Assembly (NCBI GenBank): GCA_017937485.1
Contig: JAGBDN010000017.1
Span: forward strand, 109,392 to 173,391
Source: Thermoguttaceae bacterium
GTDB taxonomy: Bacteria > Planctomycetota > Planctomycetia > Pirellulales > Thermoguttaceae
Direction of reading: 5' to 3'
DNA length: 64,000 bases
Within the stretch, counting starts at the first letter, position 1; each line of letters starts with the position of its first letter. Below the pieces are notes generated by a model. It saw only the letters and a program-made list of their open reading frames with translations, was not told where the DNA came from and did no database searches. Positions 53,914 through 61,573 of this stretch are shown in pieces. Both the position numbers and the translations under genes were made by a program.

Positions 53914-55002
53914 ATGGAAGAACGCGTTTATAATTTTTCCGCCGGCCCGGCCGTCCTGCCGGTCTCCGTTTTGAAAAAGGCTCAAGAAGAACTCCTTTGC
54001 CTCCCCGGTTGCGGCGCCTCGATTCTTGAAATCAGCCACCGCTCGAAGCAATTCGGCGAAATCCTCGCGCAAACGAAAGCGAACGTCCGCGAACTCCTGA
54101 ACGTTCCGGAAAACTACAAAATTATGTTCCTGCAAGGCGGCTCGATCACGCAATTCGCGCTCCTTCCGATGAACATTATCCGCAACACGAACAAAGCCGG
54201 CGACTATATCGTTACCGGGACTTGGAGCAAGAAAGCCGCGTCGGAAGCGAAGACACAGGGCAAAGTCAACGTTATCTGGAACGGTCAAGACGAAAAATTC
54301 GTCCGCAAACCGAGCGACGCGGAGCTGCAAACGTCGGCCGACGCCGCGTACTGCTACTACTGCGCGAACGAAACGATCGAAGGGATTCAATTCCCGACCG
54401 AGCCGAACGTTTCGGTTCCGTTGATCTGCGACGCGTCGAGCGAAATCTTTAGCCGTCCGGTTCAAATGGAAAAATACGGCGTGTTGTTCGCTTGCGCTCA
54501 AAAGAACGCGGGCCCGGCGGGCGTTACGCTGGTGATTATGCGCGACGATTTCGTCGAAATGAGCGGCGCCGACCTTCCGTCGATGTTCTCGTATAAGCAA
54601 CTCGCGGACAAAGACTCGATGCTGAACACGCCGCCGACGTTCGGCATTTATATGATGAAACTCGTTACCGAATGGTTGAAAGAACAAGGCGGTTTGGAAG
54701 TTATGCGTCAAAAGAACGTCGAGAAAGCGCAACTCCTTTACGACGCGATCGACGCTTCGAACGGTTTCTACCGCGTCCACGGGAACAAAGAGTTCCGTTC
54801 CTTTATGAACGTTTCGTTCCGCCTCCCGACGGAAGAACTCGACAAGAAATTCCAAGAGGAAGCGAAGGCGTTCAAGTTGGCGAGCCTCGGCGGCCACCGC
54901 AGCGTCGGCGGCGAACGCGCGTCGATCTACAACGCGATGCCGCGCGAAGGCGTCGTCGCCCTCCGCGACTTTATGGTTGACTTCGCGAAGAAAAACGCTT
55001 AG
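53914..55002 (+). CDS. serC: Phosphoserine aminotransferase
   Basis: A 362-residue PLP enzyme of serine and vitamin B6 synthesis. It opens with YNFSAGPAVLPVSVLKKAQEE, the SerC signature; the PLP-binding Lys is in ACAQKNAGPAGVTLVI, preceded by CDASSEIFSRP. The end has LGGHRSVGGERASIYNAMP. Length is normal. It stands alone with a terminator after it. Confidence 0.96.
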   Translation: MEERVYNFSAGPAVLPVSVLKKAQEELLCLPGCGASILEISHRSKQFGEILAQTKANVRELLNVPENYKIMFLQGGSITQFALLPMNIIRNTNKAGDYIVTGTWSKKAASEAKTQGKVNVIWNGQDEKFVRKPSDAELQTSADAAYCYYCANETIEGIQFPTEPNVSVPLICDASSEIFSRPVQMEKYGVLFACAQKNAGPAGVTLVIMRDDFVEMSGADLPSMFSYKQLADKDSMLNTPPTFGIYMMKLVTEWLKEQGGLEVMRQKNVEKAQLLYDAIDASNGFYRVHGNKEFRSFMNVSFRLPTEELDKKFQEEAKAFKLASLGGHRSVGGERASIYNAMPREGVVALRDFMVDFAKKNA

Positions 55003-55030
55003 TTTAACGAGCGTTTAACGCAAATACAAC

Positions 55031-55060
55031 CGGCGTCGTTCCGCAACGCGACGCCGCGTT
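55031..55060 (+). terminator. Terminator after serC
   Basis: CGGCGTCG (55031-55038) pairs with CGACGCCG (55049-55056), followed by CGTTTT. A smaller inverted repeat, GACCG-TCGGTC, comes just after. Confidence 0.65.
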
Positions 55061-55300
55061 TTCTGACCGTCGGTCAAACGCCTCCTTTTAACGCGTTTGG
55101 CCGACGGTTTTATCTATTCTTCCTTTCCGCAACCGTTTGCCGCAACCGCCCATTCTTCCCACTCCGCCCTTCTTAACCTATATTTAGCAAACCCTGCCCC
55201 GCGTCGCCTATTTAGCGTTCAAAACAAAGAAATCTCGTTAACGTCGGTTCGTTTCGCACGCTCTTTTTGCTCGTATTTTCTTGTTTTTTTCTCAAATTAC

Positions 55301-55329
55301 TTGAATTGCGCCGCGCCGCGCTTTATAAT
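55301..55329 (+). promoter_or_regulatory. Promoter for DUF1559 module 3
   Basis: TTGAAT (55301-55306) and a perfect TATAAT (55324-55329) with a 17-base spacer, about 65 bases before the start. The 399-base gap 55003-55401 has no gene. Confidence 0.65.
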
Positions 55330-55401
55330 CGTTTTAACGTTGCGACGGAGTTTCGTCGCCAATTCGTCCATTTTAACGAATCGATATTAGGAGCAACGCG
55401 A

Positions 55402-56523
55402 ATGACTTCCTTTTTCCCCAAGTCTATCGTTAAACGGCGCGGGTTCACGCTCGTCGAGCTTCTCGTCGTCATCGCTATTATTGGGATTTTGATCGGGCTC
55501 CTGCTCCCGGCGGTTCAAGCGGCCCGCGAGGCCGCGCGTCGGATGCAATGCACGAACAACCTCAAACAAATTATGATCGCCGTCCACAACTACCACGACA
55601 CGCACGGGAAATGCCCGGCCTCCACGACGACGCTCGGCAACTACACCGGATCTTATCCGAGCCGCGCTTATTACATCGGCGCGCGCACCGTTCTCCTCCC
55701 GTTCGTCGAACAAAGCGCGCTTTGGAACCTCTGCCTCTCCGATTCGCAGGACGTCGCCGCCGGCTCGAGCCCTTGGAACGGAACCGGGCCGGACGGTCGC
55801 GCCGACTGGAACTATAAAGTCAAAATCGACGGCTACATCTGCCCGTCGGACGGCAAAGCGCAAGAAGTTTCCAACAGCGGTTGGGACGCGCTCCAAACCG
55901 GGCGCGCCAACGTGATCTTCTGCTCCGGCGACGCGCCTTGGGCCTGCCAATACAACGAAAAATACGAAGGGAACGCTAAGGGGAAAGTCGGTTCCCGCGG
56001 CTTCTTTATGCCGGAAATGTGGAAGTCGCTCGCCGTCTGCACGGACGGCACGAGCCAAACGCTCGCGATCTCCGAAACTTGCACAGGCGACAACAAAGAG
56101 AAAACCGTCAAGGGCGGCGTTACGATCGCCAACTCGATGTACAACGGCGACGTCATCCCGGGCAACTGCCTCGTTCACGGGTACGACGCCAACGACCGGA
56201 CGATGATCGCGCAACCGGGCGACGCTTGGCGCGGAACGCTTTGGTACGACGGTCGCGCGGCCAGCTCCTGCTTCACCGCGAACATTCCGCCGAACTCGCC
56301 GACCTGCATTTGGTCGAACTCTTACCAATGGATCGCCGGCGGCGCGCAAAGCTACCACTCCGGCGGCGTCAACGTCGGCATGCTCGACGGTTCGATTCGC
56401 TTCGTTTCGGAAACGGTCGACTGCGGCAACGTCAACGCCTACCAAGTTACGTCCGGCAAGAGCCCTTACGGCGTTTGGGGCGGAATGTCGACTCCGCAAG
56501 GCGGCGAAACGGAAACGATGTGA
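55402..56523 (+). CDS. DUF1559 prepilin-like protein without a G tract (module 3)
   Basis: A 373-residue protein. Prepilin leader [31 protein letters not shown] segment, DUF1559 body and H-x9-DG motif (HSGGVNVGMLDG). It ends in [21 protein letters not shown], nearly the same as module 2, so the two are close paralogues. The leader is MTSFFPKSIVKRRG, with no poly-glycine and no homopolymer, unlike modules 1 and 2. The ATG at 55402 has AGGAG eight bases upstream; the frame is open 45 codons earlier without a ribosome site. It is followed by its lipoprotein partner. Confidence 0.92.
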   Translation: MTSFFPKSIVKRRGFTLVELLVVIAIIGILIGLLLPAVQAAREAARRMQCTNNLKQIMIAVHNYHDTHGKCPASTTTLGNYTGSYPSRAYYIGARTVLLPFVEQSALWNLCLSDSQDVAAGSSPWNGTGPDGRADWNYKVKIDGYICPSDGKAQEVSNSGWDALQTGRANVIFCSGDAPWACQYNEKYEGNAKGKVGSRGFFMPEMWKSLAVCTDGTSQTLAISETCTGDNKEKTVKGGVTIANSMYNGDVIPGNCLVHGYDANDRTMIAQPGDAWRGTLWYDGRAASSCFTANIPPNSPTCIWSNSYQWIAGGAQSYHSGGVNVGMLDGSIRFVSETVDCGNVNAYQVTSGKSPYGVWGGMSTPQGGETETM

Positions 56524-56552
56524 TTTCGGCGTTTAAGAAAGGAGAAGCGACG

Positions 56553-57062
56553 ATGTTTCAACGATTATTCTTGCTCGGCGCGCTTGCGTTCGCTTGCGTC
56601 GCGAACGTCGGTTGCGGCGACGAAAAACGCCCCGACGGTTTCCCGGAGGTCGCCGAGTGTTCGATTAAAATCCTCCAAGAGGGCGCCCCGCTCGAAGGCG
56701 CGCAGGTCAATTTGGTCGCGCAAGACCCGGCCCTTATGCGCTGGGGGTGCGGCGGTATTACGAACGCGGACGGCGTCGTCGAGTTGCGCACGAACGGCTA
56801 TCCCGGCGCTCCGGTCGGCTCGTTCAAGGTCGTCGTCATGAAGACCGAAACGATCGGCGGCGCGCAAACGCCGGAAGAGACGCAACGTCAAATGGAAGGC
56901 GAAAACTTCGGCGCCGAGGAGACGTTCGACTTGATCGCTCCGCAATACCGCGACCAAACGCAAACGCCGCTGACGCTGGAAGTTAAAGCCGGTAAAAACG
57001 AAACGCAAGAGTTCGACGTCGGCGCGCCGATTCGCGAACCTATTCGAATGCCGGGAAGCTGA
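56553..57062 (+). CDS. Small lipoprotein with a transthyretin/carboxypeptidase-regulatory-like fold (module 3)
   Basis: A 169-residue protein with a lipoprotein signal (MFQRLFLLGALAFACVANVGC). The mature part follows the same plan as module 2: CSIKILQEGAPLEGAQVNLV, ITNADGVVELRTNG, APVGSFKVVVMKTE, then a linker and LTLEVKAGKNETQEFDVG. This is the beta-sandwich pattern of carboxypeptidase-regulatory-like domains. The ATG at 56553 has AGGAG eight bases upstream. It lies 29 bases after the DUF1559 gene, so the two are translated from one message. Confidence 0.85.
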   Translation: MFQRLFLLGALAFACVANVGCGDEKRPDGFPEVAECSIKILQEGAPLEGAQVNLVAQDPALMRWGCGGITNADGVVELRTNGYPGAPVGSFKVVVMKTETIGGAQTPEETQRQMEGENFGAEETFDLIAPQYRDQTQTPLTLEVKAGKNETQEFDVGAPIREPIRMPGS

Positions 57063-57177
57063 GCCTTCGCTTTCCGTCCCCCTTTATATTGTCCCGTTCG
57101 CGATAAACGACGCGTCCTCGAACGTCGCGTCGTTTGTTCAGTCGCGTTAAAACGTTATATTCATTGGAGTTTTTATT

Positions 57178-58404
57178 ATGTCGCAACGTTTTTCCCGCCG
57201 TTCTTTCCTCGCCGCCGGAACCGGAGCCGCCGCGTTCGCCGCTCTCTCGGGCGCACAATATATTCAAGCGCAAGACGCGCCGAAAATCCAAGGTTTCGAC
57301 GAAACGAAAACGAACGTCGCCGAACAAAACGTTTGGAAACCGTTTACCGACCGCAAGTTGCGAATCGGGATCGCCGGGTTCGGCCTTTGCCAATTCGGCG
57401 CGCAGTTCGGACTCCAAGACCACCCGAACGCGGAAGTCGTCGCCGTTTCCGACCTCTTCCCGGATCGTTGCGCCGGGCTCGCCAAGGCTTGCCGCTGCGA
57501 AAAAACCTACGAATCGCTCGAAAAAATGCTCGAAGACGACGCGATCGAAGCCGTTTTCATCGCCACCGACGCGCCGAGCCACTGCGATCACGTCGTCAAA
57601 GCGTTGAAAGCCGGTAAACACGTCGCCTGCGCCGTTCCGGCCGTTTTCGGTTCGCTCGAACAAGCGGCCTTGCTCTTCGAAACGGTCAAGTCGACCGGTT
57701 TGACTTACGCGATGTTCGAAACTTCCGCTTACCACGACGCCGTTTACGCCTCGAAAAAAATCTACGAAGCGGGCGGGTTCGGGCGAATGATTTACACCGA
57801 AGGCGAGTACTACCACTACGGAGTCGGCACGTTGGCCGGGTACAAAAACTGGCGACGCGGGCTCCCGCCGCAATGGTACCCGACGCACTCGAACGCTTAT
57901 TACACTTGCGTTACAGGCAATTCGTTTACGTCGGTTTCCTGCGTCGGTTGGAAGAGCAAACTCGAAGAATACCAAAAGGGCGCTAATCCTTACGACAACC
58001 CGTTCGGCACCGAAACGGCTCTCTTCGAAACGAGCGAAGGCGGCGCGGCGCGAATGGTCGTCAGTTGGGACAGCGCGGGCTGGGGCGGAGAAACCGGACG
58101 CAACCGCGGCGAAATCGGCGCTTACAACCAAGCGTACATTCCGCTTAACGCCGACTCGACGAAGCTCGTTCAATCGCTCGGCGAACTGCGCAAACCGGCG
58201 CTTCCGCCGACGGTCGGCGCGGGCGGACACGGCGGCTCGCACGGGTATCTCGGCTCGAACTTTATCGAGTCGGTGTTGAAGGGCGTTCGTCCGACCGTCG
58301 ACGTCGCGACCGCGCTGAACACGACCGTTCCGGGAATCGTCGCGCATATGTCGGCGCTGAAAGACGGCGAACGGCTCCCGATTCCGCAATTCGAACTCGA
58401 CTGA
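57178..58404 (+). CDS. Tat-exported Gfo/Idh/MocA-family oxidoreductase
   Basis: A 408-residue protein with a twin-arginine signal (FSRRSFLAAGTGAAAFAAL). The Rossmann part is RIGIAGFGLCQFGAQF, with AVSDLFPDR and EAVFIATDAPSHCDHVVKALKAGKHVACAVP (the usual Lys before H-V). The C-terminal half is the beta-sheet substrate domain. Exported members of the family act on sugars or glycosides with a bound NAD(P). It starts 115 bases after the lipoprotein gene. Confidence 0.9.
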   Translation: MSQRFSRRSFLAAGTGAAAFAALSGAQYIQAQDAPKIQGFDETKTNVAEQNVWKPFTDRKLRIGIAGFGLCQFGAQFGLQDHPNAEVVAVSDLFPDRCAGLAKACRCEKTYESLEKMLEDDAIEAVFIATDAPSHCDHVVKALKAGKHVACAVPAVFGSLEQAALLFETVKSTGLTYAMFETSAYHDAVYASKKIYEAGGFGRMIYTEGEYYHYGVGTLAGYKNWRRGLPPQWYPTHSNAYYTCVTGNSFTSVSCVGWKSKLEEYQKGANPYDNPFGTETALFETSEGGAARMVVSWDSAGWGGETGRNRGEIGAYNQAYIPLNADSTKLVQSLGELRKPALPPTVGAGGHGGSHGYLGSNFIESVLKGVRPTVDVATALNTTVPGIVAHMSALKDGERLPIPQFELD

Positions 58405-58472
58405 ATTGGAAGCGAATCGTTAAAATCCGCCGTCGAGAACGCGATTCGTCGGCGGAAACGCGACTTAGGCTC

Positions 58473-58503
58473 TTGACAAACGCCGCCGCGTCATTAATAT
58501 AAT
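58473..58503 (+). promoter_or_regulatory. Promoter upstream of ald
   Basis: A perfect TTGACA (58473-58478); the -10 is either TAATAT (58495-58500, 16-base spacer) or a perfect TATAAT (58498-58503, 19-base spacer). It lies upstream of the hairpin at 58526-58563, so that hairpin is inside the ald leader. Confidence 0.6.
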
Positions 58504-58525
58504 AACGTCGCGGCGAAAAAAACGA

Positions 58526-58567
58526 CGGGAAAACGTTTCGACGCGCGTCGAAACGCTTTCCCGTTTT
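58526..58567 (+). promoter_or_regulatory. Large hairpin in the ald leader, possible attenuator
   Basis: CGTTTCGACG (58534-58543) pairs with CGTCGAAACG (58546-58555) around a 2-base centre, extended by CGGGAAA (58526-58532) with TTTCCCG (58557-58563), then TTTT. It has the form of a terminator about 20 bases past the transcription start and 73 bases before the ald ATG. It could instead just end the upstream oxidoreductase transcript. Confidence 0.5.
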
Positions 58568-58639
58568 GCGTATTTTCGCCGTTTTAACGTCAATTTTTCT
58601 TTTCACCGTCGACTCGACCGCCGTCGAGAGGAGCGCGTT

Positions 58640-59752
58640 ATGAAAATCGGAACCGTTAAGGAAATCAAGCAACACGAATACCGCGTCGGGCTTACGCCGG
58701 ACGTCGTCGCCGCTTACGTCGCCGCCGGGCACGAAGTTTACGTCGAAGCCGGCGCGGGCGAAGGTTCCGCTTTTCCGGACGAAGAGTACGCCGAGGCGGG
58801 CGCGAAGATTCTTCCGACGGCGTTCGAAGTCGCGTCGACGGTCGACATGCTCGTGAAGGTGAAAGAGCCGCTTCCGCGAGAATACAATCTCCTTCGTCCG
58901 GGCTTGATTCTTTACACGTACCTTCACTTGGCGGCGGAGCGTCGCTTGGCGGAAGAACTTGCGGCGAAAAAGGTGAAGGCGGTCGCTTACGAAACGATTC
59001 AAGAGCCGACCGGGCTTCCGTGTTTGCGTCCGATGTCGGAAATCGCCGGACGTTTGAGCATTCAAGAGGGCGCGAAATATATTGAAAGCGCTTACGGCGG
59101 TCGCGGGATTCTTCTCGGCGGCGTTCCGGGCGTCGAACGCGGCAAGGTCGTTATCGTCGGCGGCGGGATCGCCGGGACTTACGCGGCGAAGGCGGCGGTC
59201 GGAATGGGCGCGCAAGTTACGATCATCGACGTCAGCCTGCAACGCTTGACCTATTTGGACGATATTTTCGGCGCCGGCGTTACGACGTTGTTCGCGTCGG
59301 AACGCAACATTGCTCGCGCCTTGTCCGAAGCGGACTTGGTCGTCGGCACGGTCTTGGTTCCGGGCGGTTCGACGCCGAAACTGATTCGCCGCGAACACTT
59401 GAAGACGATGAAACGCGGCGCCGTCATCGTCGACGTCGCGGTCGACCAAGGCGGTTGTTGCGAAACGTCGCGCGTTACGTATCACGACGACCCGGTCTTC
59501 ATCGAAGAAGGCGTCGTTCACTATTGCGTCGGGAATATGCCGGGCGCCGTTCCGCGCACGTCGACGGTCGCGCTGACGAACGCGACGCAAATTTACGGCC
59601 TGCAAATCGCGAACCTCGGCCTCGAAGAAGCGGCGCGTCGCAATCCGGCGCTGGCCAAGGGCGTCAACTATTACGACGGCAAGTGCGTCAACGCGAACGT
59701 CGCCCGCAGTCTCGGCGTCGAGTTGGTCGACCTCGCGACGCTGATCGGCTGA
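58640..59752 (+). CDS. ald: Alanine dehydrogenase
   Basis: A 370-residue NAD enzyme that interconverts alanine and pyruvate plus ammonia. Start MKIGTVKEIKQHEYRVGLTP is typical, with the catalytic His in YTYLHLAAE and the NAD site VVIVGGGIAGTYAAKAAVGMGAQV. The C-terminal VDVAVDQGGCCETSR and MPGAVPRTSTVALTNAT complete the signature. Ribosome site GAGAGGAG. It may feed ammonium or balance redox in fermentation. Confidence 0.96.
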   Translation: MKIGTVKEIKQHEYRVGLTPDVVAAYVAAGHEVYVEAGAGEGSAFPDEEYAEAGAKILPTAFEVASTVDMLVKVKEPLPREYNLLRPGLILYTYLHLAAERRLAEELAAKKVKAVAYETIQEPTGLPCLRPMSEIAGRLSIQEGAKYIESAYGGRGILLGGVPGVERGKVVIVGGGIAGTYAAKAAVGMGAQVTIIDVSLQRLTYLDDIFGAGVTTLFASERNIARALSEADLVVGTVLVPGGSTPKLIRREHLKTMKRGAVIVDVAVDQGGCCETSRVTYHDDPVFIEEGVVHYCVGNMPGAVPRTSTVALTNATQIYGLQIANLGLEEAARRNPALAKGVNYYDGKCVNANVARSLGVELVDLATLIG

Positions 59753-59789
59753 ACGCTTAACCGCCGCTAAATTCAGCGTTTAAACAAAG

Positions 59790-59828
59790 AAAAACGCCGC
59801 CGAGCCAACCGACTCGACGGCGTTTTTT
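59790..59828 (+). terminator. Terminator after ald
   Basis: AAAAACGCCG (59790-59799) pairs with CGGCGTTTTT (59818-59827), with an inner CGAG/CTCG stem and six T. Confidence 0.85.
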
Positions 59829-59912
59829 AACGCGCCTTTCCCGTCGAACGCGCGCCGTTTTTCTTTTTTTTGTTGTCGCTTTGCAACCCGTTGTTTTAAA
59901 GGAGAAAGCGCA

Positions 59913-60587
59913 ATGTCCGAAGTCGCCCGTTCCCGCGCCGCCGACGCCGAAATCGTCGTTCGTTCCGCCGTCGAAACCGACTTGGACGCGATCGGCGCGA
60001 TCGCGGAGACAATTTTCGGCGACGAAATCGCCGGGACGCCGCCGTCGCTTTTGCCGACGCTTTATCGTTATTTAGCGCGTTATTATTGGTTCCCGAAGTC
60101 GCCGTTCAACTTGGCGGCGCTCGTCGACGGGCGGCTTTGCGGCGCGCTCTTCGCGGCGCCGGCAAATTTAGCGGAAAACGCCGACGCCGCCGACGCTTGG
60201 ATCGCGCCGCGCCTCGCGACGTCGGAGGAACGGGCATTTTTCTCGAAATATCGCGCTTACCTCGACGCGAACCGTCGCGCCGAACTCGCCGCGGCGCGCC
60301 CGAACGAAACGCTTCTTCTCTTTTTCGTTAGCGTTCGGCCCGGTTGCGGTCGCGCGGCGTCGCGAGAGTTCGAGCGGCGTTTGCGAGCGAACGTCGCCGA
60401 GTCGTCGCCGACGACGAACGCAAACGCCGCGCCCGTTCCGCTTTCGACGCTCCTTTGGACGGACGACACTTGCGATTTCGACTGGTACGAACGCAACGGT
60501 TTTGTCGAAGTCGCGCGTTTTCCGCAACAAACCGAACTGCGCCCGGAACCGTTTTCGACCTTTCTTTTCCGCAAAGAATATCGATAA
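59913..60587 (+). CDS. GNAT-family acetyltransferase-like protein
   Basis: A 224-residue protein. N-terminal VVRSAVETDLDAIGAIAETIFGDE, a core strand LLLFFVSVRPGCGRAASREFERRLRANV (acetyl-CoA-binding helix) and the end LLWTDDTCDFDWYERNGFVEVARF with the common Y-E-R-N-G-F turn. The Q/R-x-x-G-x-G/A loop is altered (RPGCGRAA). Substrate unknown. Strong AGGAG site. It may form a convergent pair with the DUF169 gene. Confidence 0.75.
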   Translation: MSEVARSRAADAEIVVRSAVETDLDAIGAIAETIFGDEIAGTPPSLLPTLYRYLARYYWFPKSPFNLAALVDGRLCGALFAAPANLAENADAADAWIAPRLATSEERAFFSKYRAYLDANRRAELAAARPNETLLLFFVSVRPGCGRAASREFERRLRANVAESSPTTNANAAPVPLSTLLWTDDTCDFDWYERNGFVEVARFPQQTELRPEPFSTFLFRKEYR

Positions 60588-60671
60588 CTCGCCGCGCTCG
60601 AACGAACTTCGAGCCGTCTTCAAGCGCGCCGCTCGACGTTCCGACGCTCGACGCGAACGGTTCCGCTTCGT

Positions 60672-61517
60672 CTAAGCGTTTTCGCCGCCGTCGCCGCCGC
60701 GTTTCGAATCCAAAATCTTGCGCCAAACGAAGCGCGAAAGGAAACTTTCGTCGGCGGAAGCGTCCATTTTTTGAAAAAGCTCCCAAGGCGCCGCGAACGC
60801 GACGATCTCTTCGCCGAGCGCTTTGCGCAAGACGAGCCGCGCCGAAACGTCGATTCCGCCGACGACCGCCCGCCCTTCGCCGTCCGGACGGTTCGCCTCC
60901 GCGAACGGAAAAAGCGCGACGCTCGCGCAACCGGAAGCGAACGGAATCCGAACCGCGTCGGTCGAAGCGCCGCGAACGTAATTCGCCAAAACGACGAGCG
61001 CGCTCAAAGCGTCCGCGTCGACCAAAAAGACGACGGCTTTCGGCGTTTCGTTCGACGTCAACTTCGCCAACGGCTTGAAAACGACGCAAACGCCTTCGGG
61101 TTCGACGGTCGGCAAAGACGCGACATAGCGTTTCGCCGCGTCGGACGTCGGCGCGTAACCTTCGCCCTTCTCGAACTTGCGACGCGCCGCCGGTTCCATT
61201 TGCGCCAACGCTTCGTCGCCCGGCGGCCAACCGGCGAACCCGGTCGAAAAGAAACGTTCGAACCCGGACGCGCCGCAAGGAAACCGTTCCGACGCGAACG
61301 GCCCGAGCGCGAGTCCGCCGACCGCGCCCGGACAACGGCAGTTTTCAAGATCGACGTAAACCGTTTCGCCGCGCGCCGCTTGCGCCAACGCGAGCGCGGC
61401 GCAACGCCCGACGAGCGGACGAGCGTTCGGCGGAATTTCGTTCGCGTAAAAAACGGCGAGCGGCGGGAATTTCAGCGCGAGCGTCGTTTCCCAAGGCGTT
61501 TGCGTTCGTCGCGTCAT
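60672..61517 (-). CDS. DUF169-family protein
   Basis: A 281-residue cytosolic protein. It resembles DUF169: PLAVFYANEIP near the start, GRCAALALAQAARGETVYVDLENCRCPGAVGGLALG with clustered Cys, and FASGCASVALFPFAEANRPDGEGRAVVGGIDVSAR. The Cys residues may bind a metal or cluster. The family is often found in anaerobes; no function is established that I know of. The start has an AAGGAG site and lies 57 bases after the ADP-ribosylglycohydrolase-like gene on the same strand. Confidence 0.75.
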   Translation of the reverse strand: MTRRTQTPWETTLALKFPPLAVFYANEIPPNARPLVGRCAALALAQAARGETVYVDLENCRCPGAVGGLALGPFASERFPCGASGFERFFSTGFAGWPPGDEALAQMEPAARRKFEKGEGYAPTSDAAKRYVASLPTVEPEGVCVVFKPLAKLTSNETPKAVVFLVDADALSALVVLANYVRGASTDAVRIPFASGCASVALFPFAEANRPDGEGRAVVGGIDVSARLVLRKALGEEIVAFAAPWELFQKMDASADESFLSRFVWRKILDSKRGGDGGENA

Positions 61518-61573
61518 TGGCGCTCCTTTTCGGCAAAGCGGTTAAAGGGTTGAATCGCAACGTTTGCACGCGT

